Assembly (NCBI GenBank): GCA_029379385.1
Contig: CM055611.1
Coordinates: forward strand, 11,602,062-11,666,061
Source of the DNA: Quillaja saponaria
Lineage: Eukaryota; Streptophyta; Magnoliopsida; Fabales; Quillajaceae
Direction of reading: 5' to 3'
DNA length: 64,000 nt
Shown here: positions 35,207-47,800 of the stretch, in pieces
Layout of the letters: each line of letters begins with the position of its first letter
How positions within the stretch are numbered: the first letter of the stretch is position 1
Translations under genes and position numbers: made by a program
The notes under the pieces: generated by a model
Database searches by the model: none
What the model saw: only the letters and a program-made list of their open reading frames with translations
Told to the model about the DNA's origin: nothing

Positions 35207-35940
35207 GTGAACATGCTAATATTACTGATCCTAATGAGGTCACATTGTATGGATCGAAAAATGTTATACCCTTATTCACATTGTGCCTATCATGGATATT
35301 GTGGTGGTAACAGATCTTCAACTAGAACCAGACCCAAGCTATTAACAACAAGACAACGCCTTCATCATGTGGACAAATATACTGATCCTAATGAGGTCAT
35401 ATTGTATAGATCGAAAAGAGAGTTTGAATGTGTTCTTATCTATTCTACGAATAGTCAGAGTATTGCCAATCATATAATAGGTTAGATTTGTTACTAATGC
35501 TCCACAAGAAAATTTGGTAGTTTGGACAAGGGAACTTGAGTACATTAGATGGTAAGAGATAAGGTGCGAGATGAAATCATATTGTAGATTATATAAGCTG
35601 CCAGTCCCAAAAGCGATCTAGGCAACTTTACCTCGTTAAACACAAGGTGAAATAACTAAGGTTATTGAAAGACTAAAGCACGAAATTAACCAACTGAATT
35701 GAAGACTTGATAAGTACCATGCCTGGCATGAGGCGGCAGCTCGCCAAGATGAGTTAAGAACTCCGACCAAGATAGAAGTTGAAATTGGTGTATAATATGA
35801 GAGTGGTGATAACTTGTCTGACTATCTTAACAGTGATTGTGATGATGATTTCATTCATAATTGCTCCCATCGTCTTTGCCAGCATGTTGCTAAACAAGGA
35901 CACACATATTTCTTTCATTATCACAAGTATGTAACAAGTT
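35207..35940 (+). other. Decayed unrecognised coding-like region with internal repeat
   Basis: A frame at 35207-35485 and disrupted frames to about 35930 (containing IERLKHEINQLN, a stop, then KYHAWHEAAARQDELRTPTK) look like remains of a coiled-coil, gag-like protein. ACTGATCCTAATGAGGTCA occurs at 35224 and 35381, 157 bp apart, with extended similarity. I cannot name the family. Confidence 0.25.
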
Positions 35941-36369
35941 TTTTTTTTTAATAAATTCTAATATTATAATATGTACTCAATTAATATAAGTGTGCTCTAT
36001 TAATTTTTCAAATTATTTAATATTTTTACCTTTTATTGGGACCATTTCAAATAAGTTTAAAAATTCATATGGAAACCATGGTTTTAACTTAAATTTATAA
36101 AAAATTTACTACCAAAAACTATAAATTCTTATGTAATATATTTTTTAAGTGCCATAGGGGTTAGCATCCCCTAAATATAAAAATAACTAAATTACATTTT
36201 TTTTTTTATCTTTATAATATATATTAGAAATCATTTTAATTTTTATAGTATAAAAAGTTAAAATTAACTGTTTAAAGTTTTAAAATCGAGTCAATATGGT
36301 ATATGATGTTTCATCCAAATAATTAACTACTTATTACATTGTTAGATAAAATAAAGTAATTAATTTTTC

Positions 36370-36785
36370 ATTATTTTTAAGAAGCAACATTCACATAAGA
36401 TGGGAGTAGCCGAAATGAGAATGTTGAGATGGATGACATGACATACAAGAAATGATAGAATAAGGAATGATGAGATTCGTAAGAAGGTGGAAGTAGCACC
36501 TATTGAGGAGAAAATGAGGGAGAATCGTCTACGTTGGTTTGGATACATCCAACGTCGGCCAATGGACGCAGTAGTTAAGCAAGGTGACTTGGTCCAAGTG
36601 CCAGGTGTTAGACGGGGAAATAGGAGACCGAAACTTACATGGGGGGCAGTCATCGAGAAAGATATGACTGTGCTAGGAATTAATGAAAATCTTGTCTTTG
36701 ATCGATGCGAATGGAGGAAAAGGATTCATATAACCGACCCCAACTAGTTTGGGATTTTAAGGCTTAGTTGAGTTGAGTTGGGTTT
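36370..36785 (+). mobile_element. RTE-type LINE, 3' terminal fragment
   Basis: Frame 36487-36747 and the lead-in near 36400 give the C-terminus typical of plant RTE LINEs: AEMRMLRWM, then EKMRENRLRWFGYIQRRPMD, RRGNRRPKLTW and WRKRIHITDPN. It ends in short TTGAG repeats (about 36766-36780). It is strongly 5'-truncated. An opposite-orientation relative is at 43170-43665 in the malic-enzyme gene. Confidence 0.8.
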
Positions 36786-37825
36786 AAATTATAACTTCAT
36801 ATTCATTATAAGAAGCCAAATACAATTAGGCTTAATATTTTCATCCTTAATATATGCTTCATGAAACTATCACTATTAATACTTAATTCCCATATTTTTA
36901 ACCTCATACCAAACACACCCTAAAATTCAAATTTTGGTGAGCAATAAATAATGCATGTTTAATTTTTATGACAAAACATATCATACACTTGAAATTTTAA
37001 AAATATCATAAGTTTAAAAAATATTATACATTATAAATTTAAAAATTATCATATACTATAAATTTAAAAATATCATATACTATGGGCTCATTTGGTACAT
37101 CATATAAAATTGCATAGTATAAGCTATACATTGTATTAGACAATATTAAGCTTATACAATGTATAATGTATAAGACATCTATACTATATTTTGTATGGTT
37201 GTGATAGTATAATAAACATGACAGGATAAAAATATATTATCAACTGTTTGGAGAAAAACATGATAGGATAATTTTTTTTAATTTTTGAGAAAATTAATCT
37301 TGTATTCTATTCGTTGTTCGGCACTTCAAATTAGGTAGGAAATGATAGATTGCACAAAGAAAATGAAAATTTCATATCCATACCCATAGGTTATTTATTA
37401 TTAAATTCTTTTATATTAACACAAAGTTATATAATCAAGATTCAAATGCCAAACCTTAAACATAGAATGCATCACAGAGAAAAAAAATAAAAAAAGTACA
37501 ACATGACCAATAACATTGAAAATATAGAGTCCAAAATGAGTTCAAGTGCATGATTCAAACCACATCATCAATGTGTTCTAATCCAAAAAGATAATAATAA
37601 AAGTAAATAAAAATGTCTTAATGACCTAAACCCAATGAATTGTCAAGTAATTTTGTGAAAAATGTTAACCTACGCTCAAAGGTAAAGCCACAGAAAAGTT
37701 TCACATAATTCTTATTGTTTGAAAGTTTATTGCTACGTTGACAATTTTATCCTTAGTGAAAGGCATATTGGATAACTCTTCCAAAATTAGTTGTTCATCA
37801 ATAGTGGTGTTTATAATTTCTTCTA

Positions 37826-38110
37826 CTATTTTGGTAAACTCATCAATCTTTTCACAAATTGAATCAAAACTCCCAATAGAAGATTTCCTTGCTTTTCACC
37901 AATTGAATCAAAAAAATTTCTCCTTGCTTTTCTCCTTATAGAAGATTTCCTTCCATCACTCCCAATATCAGATTGAATATCATAACTTTGTGTTAAACCC
38001 TCCAAATCATTTAAACTCATCTCCACTTCCTTATCCAAGGCCTTTACATTATCAGCAGGTGCTTCTACACCTAGGCCAGTAGTACGATCATTTCCAAACA
38101 CATATCTCAA
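37826..38110 (-). pseudogene. Myb/SANT-like ORF1 of Harbinger element, C-terminal piece
   Basis: A frame of 94 codons with YVFGNDRTTGLGVEAPADNV, a block found in the Myb/SANT-like accessory proteins of plant PIF/Harbinger elements, followed by an acidic Ser-rich stretch. The N-terminal DNA-binding domain is not seen, and the C-terminal part is cut short. Normally this protein partners the transposase for nuclear entry and end binding. Confidence 0.55.
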
Positions 38111-38242
38111 TATATGAAAAATAAGGATAAAAGTATTTTGATAGCCTTTAGCAGCTAGAAATCTCTACATAAAAGATTACATCAATGAACATTAATACTA
38201 ATACTTAAAATTAAAAAGAAACTAAGATATATATATATATAT

Positions 38243-39026
38243 TTAACTACCCTGAATATATGCCTCCCAAACATAATCACTATCTACCTTAGCATCTTGT
38301 AACACCCTAGAATCTGATGCTAATCCCTTCCACTCAGGTAGAACATATATGAACTTCATATCTCTAAAACAAACTCCTAGAACATTTGTAACTATATCTC
38401 CTTTTTGTGTTCGGTATCTTGGTTTATTGATCTCGAATACATGCACCTACATATATGTGCCATCTAGTGCACTGATGTAATTCTAGTATGTAGATAAGAG
38501 AAAAGTAATAATGAAATAAAAATCCTACAAGGGGAATAATTAGCTTGAACTATTGAACTCAAACATATAAATCATACCTTGAACCACTTCCATCTCTTAT
38601 CAGTACAATTGTCAAGAATTGGTTCAGGCACCTCAATAATGTCCCTTGCAAATGCAATACAACATTCAACACTAGGTTAAAGTGCTTATTGGCTATTTTC
38701 CTAGATCTAATGAACTTAAACTTAACATAATTCTTTCTATGATGTGATAACACATATAGAAACATAGTAACCTGTTCCTTAATGGATACTAATCCATTAT
38801 TTTTTAATCTACCCTCACTACGAACAAGCTCATATAATATATTAAAAGTGTGAATGTTCGTACACAGTTGTTCGATGCAAGATATATCATCCATATGAAA
38901 CATTCGTTCTAAGACATCTAATCTTGACTCATCCTTAGACCTGATCCTAAGTTTTATAGTATCCTTATGCTCATAATGTAAACAAGCAAGACAAAAAGAC
39001 AAATGGCCCAAAAGAATGTCGTACAA
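38243..39026 (-). pseudogene. Harbinger transposase (DDE_Tnp_4-type), broken
   Basis: Frame 39026-38559 carries the helical N-terminal block (RLDVLERMFHMDD, VSIKEQVTMFLYVLSHHRKN, FKFIRSRKIANKHFN). Further down, ALDGTY (first catalytic Asp) is present near 38470, but a TAG codon follows two residues later. Frame 38446-38243 continues with [32 protein letters not shown] and SDSRVL (second catalytic Asp). The remaining part with the third acidic residue is not recognisable. Stops and deletion make it inactive. Confidence 0.75.
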
Positions 39027-40548
39027 ATAGCAAGAAACCTCTTTTGTAATTCTTGATCCATACCTATATGCAAATTATTTCAATTATAACCATGAACATA
39101 AATATAATTAATACAATATAACTGTAGTATCTAAATACAATTGTAGTATACAAAAGTTTACCTTTACACATATTTACTACATAGAAACATGCATGAAAAT
39201 TTGATATATAGATATTCTGTGAAATTAAGAAAGATGAAAATTTGTCTTTGATTGACTAAAGTTAATCCATTCAATTATGACGTGTCAAGTTCTTTCTCTT
39301 ATGAGAAGAAAGACTACCAGCTTTCTATTTTATTTTATTTTTTTATAGAAATATTGGTGTCTTTATATCAATAGTTTTTAGCATTGTCCTTCACTCAAAA
39401 GAAAAACAACCAATAGTTAATGTGCATGAAATCTTTTCCCAGTAAGAGGTTAGAGGTTGACCTCTCTACCACAACATTTCAAGTTCATCCACAATCAATT
39501 TCTAACTAGTTATGTGACATCAATATCTTTTTGATATAGTGAAATGCTTAAAAATTTTAACTGGGCCAAAATATTTCTCAAATCAATAACAATTAATATG
39601 GATATTGTCGTAATTGATTATTTTTTAACAAGCATTTAATTAACTCAAAAATATAATGACAACTTAAAAAACCAACTGCCAGAAGAATAAGCAGAACAAG
39701 CATAAAGGTCACGAGTCATAGAATAACCAATATCACCAAGCTAAATAATCAAAAGAAACCCCTAAGAACAAAACAGACACATTCAACCCCAAATTCATAA
39801 AAATCTCCACTTAATTGAAAATTTGTAGGTTAATGCTCAAGTATTTTGTGTTTTAATTTTTTATACTAGATGATAAACTTTATGATCAGCTTAAAAAATT
39901 TATAACACATGTAGCAGAGGGATAAATCAATACCCAGATGAAATAGGGGAGGTATTAAAGCCAATAAGAAAAAATATATAAAGAAGAGAAAAAAGGAGAG
40001 GGAGATGTGATCACCTGATGTGGCATTTAGAATCGACTCCAACAAAGTGATAGAGATAGGAAGGGATGAAGGAGTATCTTCATGAAAGGAAGTCGTGAGG
40101 TATTTGGGGGTAAAGTGGGCTTTAGGTATTTAATTTGTTATGCGATTGTATTATCCTTTCCCACCTTATAGGATAGTGTATTATGATTAACAATAATATA
40201 AGCTTATACTATCATGTTATTACTAAACAATGTATAAGAGTTAACAGGATGGTCTAAGATAGTTTTATACTATCCTGTTATCCCTATATGATGCACCAAA
40301 AGAGTCCTATAAATTTAAAAATTATTATATACTTTAAATTTAAAAAATATCATACAATATAAATTTAAAAATTATCTAACACTTTAAAATTAAAAAAATA
40401 TTATATACCATAAATTTAAAAAATATTATATACTTTAAATATTATTACTTTTACATAAATTATCATACAATAAAATACTACAGATTTATGAAAATACTAA
40501 ATTTACAAAATCTCGTTTCTTAAAGCATGATCAGTATGGACAAGTGGA

Positions 40549-41450
40549 TAGGGTTGAGCAATCAGTCAGGTAGGATCGGTTTTGAGCTTTTTTCCAACCG
40601 ACCAGACTATATCGGTTCCAAAAATTCAACACCTGCCTGAACAACCTAACTTAGTTGGTTTTTAGAATTTTCCAATAGTCGGAAAAAGTCAAATAATTGG
40701 TCAATTTTGATCTTATTAATTCAGATCCTTTAAATCTTGTTTTTTAATTTCAAAAAAGAAGAAGAGTTAGATACAAACATATTTGACCATGATTTTCGTC
40801 AAGGGAGCACAAATATGAAAAATAAACATAAGATCTAAACATTACATCTTACCCTCTTTTCACTTGAAATCTTAACTTTAAAAAATGAAAAACAATATAA
40901 CCCACGCACAAGTGAACACTTAAAATCTCTGCCAGATTTTTGTCTCCATTAGATTTACAGATATTTAAAGATCCTACTAGGAGGACTTCATTGACATGTG
41001 GTTAAGATAACAGATAAATCGGTGCCAGAATCACTTCTGCTCAACTCAAGATTGAAAGGGTATAACACTTTTTCATTCTCTGTAGCCGTCATAATAAAAC
41101 TAAAAAAAAAAAAAAGCTTAAGAAAGCGAAGGCAACAAAAGCAAAATAAAAAGATTTAAGGTTTCTTTTTATTGTGCTATAACTTAATTTTAGTTTAACT
41201 AGGTATAAATATAAGTTGGGCTGGGTTTGTCTATGAAATGATGACTATTCTGGAACTTAAACTTTAATTAGCCCTTATTTGCTTTCGACCTAGGCTTGTA
41301 TGTATATATATAAAAAAATAAAATAGCTATATTTTGGTCGAGTTTGTTATCCAACCCAATTAATCTAGAATTCGAGTAGGGTCACTTTTAGGACAAAATG
41401 ATCGATTTTGAGTTGAAATTTTGGTTTTTCGAGTTTTATGCTCACTCCTA
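40549..41450. mobile_element. hAT-like non-autonomous element, 0.9 kb, upstream of NAD-ME1
   Basis: Inverted ends TAGGGTTGAGCA and, at the right reverse-complemented, TAGGAGTGAGCA, with GGTTCC/CCGAC-rich subterminal sequence on the left and GGGTCACTTTTAGG near the right. This matches the common plant hAT-type pattern. An 8-bp target duplication was not visible. It ends 440 bp before the malic-enzyme start codon. Confidence 0.55.
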
Positions 41451-41890
41451 GTAGAGAGAAAAGACAATTAACATGAGGATAAAAACGAATTTTAAAATTT
41501 GAGTTTTGACACTTACCTCATTCTGGTTATTAAGTTTGCAACCTATCATATTGGCTGTAACTCTGAAAAGTTGGACCGAGTTGTCCCAAAAAAAAAAAAA
41601 AAAAAAAAAAACTCCCTCACCGTTTGTCATTACTTTTTCCCAGTGGCGGTGTTGGACCGTAGTCCTAAGCACTAAAATTCATAGACCAGACTTAGCTTCG
41701 ATGTGCCCAATGGAAAGACTTCTCATCCAGTAATCGTGGACTTGTAGGAACCCATTCGTATAGAGACACGATTAGCAGACCGTTCATAACATTGCACTAG
41801 CATTCTCACGACTCTGGCATCATCTTAGTTCTGGTATTCTCCGGTTCTCCCCCTGTTGGAGGAAAGAGAATATTTCAATCCAATTCAAAT

Positions 41891-44800
41891 ATGTCGAACT
41901 TCTCCAATCAGATCAGGCTCTCCTCCTCTTTGCTCCGACGGCTTAAGCGGAAGACAACTACTGGTAATCCGCTGCTGCTGCTTACCAGATCGTTCACTAC
42001 GACCGAAGGCCACCGCCCTACCATTGTCCATAAACGCAGCCTCGATATTCTCCACGATCCTTGGTTCAACAAAGTAATCTCCTTGTTTATCTTCATTTTG
42101 TCAAATTGAGTATCTTTCTCTAAATTTTGTGGCAACTTAAATTTGAGTGATTAGCTAGGTTGCTGTCAAGCAATTTTCATAATCTATCCTCAAGTCAATC
42201 TTACTAGCTTAGTATTGGGGTTTTTATCCTATCAAGTCAACCATTTATGAATAAATTAGACAATTGACTGAAGGGTGCATTTTGTTTGCTTAATTTGTTG
42301 ATCATAAAGTTGTTTGGTATCTTCATATGTTACATTTTTCTTACTTGATACTCTTCATTATGTTACTCTTTTTCTTCCCTAAGAATTTTTAAGTATCTTA
42401 CTTTGTGTTAGAAATTTGCATTTTGGTTCTTTAAATTAGGGAACAGCATTTTCCATGACGGAACGAGATCGTCTTGATCTAAGGGGCCTCCTCCCTCCAA
42501 ATGTGATGTCTTCTGAACAACAAATTGAACGCTTCAGTATGTGTTTATATTCTTTCCTTACTGTCTTGCCAATGTCAAACATATAGAATGTATTTATTGT
42601 ACTTTCTTGCACCTTTTATTTTATTTTATTATTTAAATGGTGTGGAACAAGGAAGGCAATTCACGTTTTTGACTTTAAATCATAGTACTTGAGGCATTTA
42701 AGCTTTACCAAATTTGAATTTCAGTTTCTAAAGTTTTTATTTTATTTTTACAACAGTTGGATCATTGAATTCTTCTGTTTTGCTGCCTCCTATGCCAACA
42801 CTGCTGATGCACCTTGGTTTTCTATTTTAATGTTCAGTACTTCATGGATAATTGATCAGATTGCACTCATACAGTATCCCCTAACACTATATCAATGTTC
42901 GATTGTAGCTTAGTTAATTACTAACTGCCATTAGTAAAACATATCTCTGACTGTAGCTTATGTTATAACTAGTTTAAGTGTCCTTTAGGATGAAATTTTT
43001 CTTCTTATAGATGTAAATGTCCCCATGGATAAGAATACTTGCTGGAGGTGTAGCTAACATACCTTATCTGTCTCTGATTTAGAAAATCTTGGATTTGTGG
43101 ATAGTTGAAGCATATAATCTGAATGTTGCAGTGAAGAAGACTGTACAACCAAACCTTTTTATTAATTTGGTAACTCAACTTAATTCAACTAAGCCTTAAA
43201 TCCCAAACTAGTTGGGGTTGGCTATATAAATCTTTTTCCTCCATTTGCATTGATCCGAGTCAACATTTTCAGTAATCCCTAGGGTAGCCATATCTTTCTC
43301 GATGATTGTCCTTATGTAAGTTTTGGTCTCTCTTATCACGTCTAATACCTGACACTTGTACCAAGTCACTTTTCTTAACTACTGCGTCTATTGGCCGACG
43401 TTGGATATGCCTGAACCAACGTAGGCGATTCTCCTTTATTTTATCCTCAATAGGTGCTACTTCCACCTTCTTACTGATCTCCTCATTCCTTATTCTATCC
43501 TTTTTTTTTTATATGTTTGGTAATCCATCTCAACATTCTCATTTTGGCTATTCCCATCTTATGTGAACTGCCCAACATTCGGTACCTACAGCATAGCCAG
43601 CCTCACTACCGTCTTATAAAATTTTCCTTTCAATCTATTTGGGATTTTGGGATCACACTTCGCTGTTAATTTGGAAAGAATAAAGAAAAAGACTTACATC
43701 TGTTTTCAACAACCTATGTCTTCTATGGGACTTAACAGATTTTAAAGAAGCTACATGTTAGATTATCTTAGTCTCAGTGAGGATTATGTTTGAATCATGA
43801 TAAGAAATAAGTGTTGGTGCACTCGTGAACTAGATGTTCTGCTTACATTCTAGGATTCCATTTCCTAGTATCATGGCGTATTGTTGGATCATATGACATG
43901 ATTAGTCTACAGTAGTGACATGCAATTATCTGCTCATTGTTCCCCTTGTTTGTATTAAGTACAATACTGGCCGGCATCATCTCTTCCTATATCTTATTGT
44001 TTAACTTTTGATGTTTCTTGCCAATGTAAGCTGCATTCGTTTCTTAGTTTCTAAATCACAATATAATGCAGTCATAAAAGTGGCATTGCATAACTATAAA
44101 ATGACGGAAATTGCTAGTAGGGAAAAAGAATTAACAAACATTGTTTTTGGCTTCCTGAACTTTACACGGGATACTATTTGGAGCAGTTTTATTAGACCAC
44201 TACATAATGTTAAAGCTGTTGAAGAAGACAATCAGCAACCGGTACCTTATGTTTGTTAATTTTGTTCTGTGGAAAAACAGTTTTTATGCCTTTGGGTTAA
44301 AGATAAGATCAATATTAAGGAAGAATGACATAACTGCTATAAGATTTTCTATAAAAAATGTGCTTAAAAATATTGAAATGGCATTTGACTGTCTTTATTT
44401 CTATTTATATGTATATTTTTTTGCTAATGAAATGGCCTTTGGCTGTCAATTTTAACATAAACACATATGTACTTATCTATGCTTTCAATCTGATTCCACA
44501 TTATGAGCTTCTCTCCAATCGAAATTGGCTAGCCCTCATTTTTTGAGACATTGACACCAAAAATTGATATCTCTCACCCTTATAAAGATTGCTGAAGCAA
44601 AATTTTTGTATGTTGTATACATTTTAATGGTGAATTAAACATGGAAATGAGAAAAAAAAAAATTGTTTACTTTTTTATTGTTGAAAATATACCATTAAAT
44701 TTTATTGTTCACATAATGGATCTTTAATTTTAGAAACTCTTTGATCCCCATTTCTAATGGCCGGGGAACAGTGGATAGCTGGCATGTCCCTGGATGTTTT

Positions 44801-47800
44801 GGTTATGGGGCTTAATGATTCTTTTTCCCTTTTGAAAAGACAACATTAATGGAAAGGTTGACCACTTAATGTATAAATTATCATCATGTTTTTCCTTTTA
44901 CAAAGATTGAAATCAGACTCTTCCATTGTAAAAGATTGAAATTAAATGCCTCTGGTGTTCATTTCACTTTTAAAGAGGAGGATTTTGATTAATTCATCGT
45001 GTGGATCTTTTGAGACTGGTCAGTGAAGTTATACTAGATTTTTATTATTTTAGAGTTTGGTGGGTTGAAGCTAGGCTGGTAGGTTCAGATTTGATTCTTT
45101 CATATGGACACTAAAGTAGGCCACTTTACATTTTACATTTGTATCAAGTTGCAGTATGACTTATTGGTACTCGGGGTGTAGATAAAATCCCTGGACATTA
45201 ATCAGGGTACAATTTCATGATGCTATAGGGGTCAAGATCTATTTTTTTTTTACTTCTAAATTTTTATCAGCAGTTTATAAACTGGGTTCTTATTTCTTTT
45301 TGACTTGTCTTTCACCTTTATTAGCGTTTAAATTATTGTATTGGGTCGGGGGCCTGCAGTGTGTGGTTGGAGCATAATACAAGGGTTTTCGTGATGTTTA
45401 TCTTCATTTGCACCTATTCTGGGATAACATTGTGTTCCTGGCTTCTCTTTGGTGTTCAATGGTGGAATCTTTTCAGGGTGTCTGCTTAGTTGATTTGTAG
45501 CATGATTGGCAGGCCCTTTTGTTATATAAGCTTGCCTTGTTCTTTTTTTCTTTTCTTTTTCTGCTTAGGAGGACTTCTTGTCCTCCCTGGTACTTTCTTT
45601 CTTAATAAAATTTATTTTCTTACAAAAACAATTATTGTGTTGGTAGTGCATGACCTGAAGCGACTTCAAGTGCAAGCAAGAGATGGACCTTCTGATACAA
45701 ATGCTCTAGCCAAATGGCGGATACTTAACCGCTTGCATGACAGAAATGAGACTATGTACTACAAGGTGATTTGAAAATATCATTTATAATGAATATAAAG
45801 TAGTGGAGAAAGCTGTCAATTGCACAAGACATGCATGCTGAAAGTAATAAAGTATACAATAGGCCATCTAGGACATAAAAGGAATATCACTAAAGCCAGG
45901 GTTCTTGTTTTTGCTGTTGGAGAAGTAAGCTGTGCTATATATTGCTCCCTTAAAAATGAAGTAAGCTGTGGTATATATCACTAAAACCTAGGATCTTGTT
46001 TTTGTTGTTTCTAATTAATGTATCCTGATTATGGTTTGAATTACTTTTCGTGGCACCTACCACCCTACCAGCATCACAAACTGATTATCTTTAATGCCGA
46101 TTATGCTCGACTTTTTTTTTTTTTTGGTTGCACTTTTGCTAAGGATAACTGAAGACTTCTTGTCCTCCCTCACGTTCTTCTTTTCTATCTTCATATAATT
46201 TCTTTTTCTATAAAAAAAAAGGTCAGCTTCTTCATTCTGGATGAAATTGGCAATAAAATGCATGCTTCACCATCTGATCTCAGACATACTTTTCGTTTGT
46301 CTGCTTACATATATATACATTCTCAAACATTTGTATACGGCTGGTACTCGGACCAAACAATTAGAAAATATTTGAGCTCAGCTCGAAAAAGTGGCTGGGC
46401 TTGATGTAGGGATTGTTTACATATTTGTTTATTAAACGAGCTGAGATCGAATAATCTGGTGCTTGGCTCGTGTATTTCAATAACTCAAATTTTGTGTTAT
46501 TTTAATAATTATAATATGAGCTTCGTATATCACTTATCTACATGGGTTAGCCCCGTTGTTTAATTGAATTTTACTTATAAAAAATAATTGTATAATTAAT
46601 GAAATTTAGTTCATACAAAACAAACGTATAAAAGAGACAAATAAAAATAAAATTAGGCTCATTTTGTCTCTCTTCGATCTCTTCTGCAGGAACTTGAGCT
46701 CAGGCTGAGCTCGAGTATTTGAGCATTTCTGTCAAACTGAGCTTGAGCTCGAAATGTACATTTTCAGCCTAGCTTGAATACCTCAGTATTTGGCTCTGCT
46801 TGATTCCATCCATACTTTCTACATGCATTTAGTGCATTTCATTCTGGATTCTGGATGTCACTGAATAAGCACTCATACCGATCTAGTTTTTTGTTGGATT
46901 ATGACATCTTATTTTTTCTGACAGGTTTTGATTGCAAACATCGAGGAATATGCACCTATAGTGTATACTCCAACAGTAGGTCTTGTATGTCAGAACTATA
47001 GTGGTTTGTTTAGAAGGCCAAGGGGAATGTATTTCAGTGCTGCGGATCGTGGAGAAATGATGTCCATGGTTTACAACTGGCCGGCTGATCAGGTCCTCCC
47101 TTTTTAGTGACACATTAGTCGGAGTTTTCAACTTTATGAAGCTTATTTCTGAGAATTCCAGTATTTAAAGTCATTGGCAGTCTTCCTAGAATAACAATAT
47201 TTTGAAAAATAAAAGATATATTTTAGACATGTGGACCTGTCGTGATGTGAATCAGATTATCACTTTTGTGAATCTCTATAGAATAGATCACTTAATGCGA
47301 CGTGAATATTTTCTTTTCAGGTTGATATGATTGTTGTTACAGATGGAAGCAGAATTTTAGGTCTGGGAGATCTTGGAGTTCAAGGTATTGGCATCGCAAT
47401 AGGGAAGCTGGATTTATATGTTGCAGCTGCTGGGATAAACCCTCACAGGGTAATATTTGTTGTCTTTGAAAATCTTTCACTGTATTTTCCTAGTTGGTCT
47501 GCATGAAAACTTCTTACTTTGCTTGAGTATTAAAAAGTTATATTCAAATTAATTATCTTTTAACTTCTATTGTCTTGGTCTGCCATATTGAGGAACTTAT
47601 TACAGTAACCTGGTTACAGTGTAATCCATGCATATGTTAGAGCCTTAGAGGTCAACAATCACCCTTGGGGTCTCATTTAACAACTTAAGCATTTAGGTTG
47701 GTTCTTTGACCTATTAGCAAAGCCTCTGTGACCAAATGGTGCAGGTTTTTATTTTATTTTATATTATATACATTTAATTGTATATGACAAGTGGTGCAAT

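Larger units (their letters stand above)
37084..40307 (-). mobile_element. PIF/Harbinger DNA transposon, 3.2 kb, complete ends
   Basis: Left end GGGCTCATTTGGTACATCAT; right end, reverse-complemented, GGACTCTTTTGGTGCATCAT; flanked by TAT at 37081-37083 and 40308-40310. The element sits in an AAATTTAAAAATATCATA-type simple array, and removing it with one TAT restores the array unit. Inside on the minus strand are a ruined transposase (39026-38243) and a Myb/SANT-ORF-like piece (38110-37826), the two-gene layout of this superfamily. Confidence 0.85.

Noticed and set aside
36487..36747. Independent host gene of 86 codons
   Set aside because: It is the C-terminus of an RTE-type LINE; a second inverted copy exists at 43170-43665.
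41506..41733. Open frame with a long Lys run upstream of NAD-ME1
   Set aside because: It only translates a poly-A tract in the promoter region; the opposite-strand frame is its shadow.
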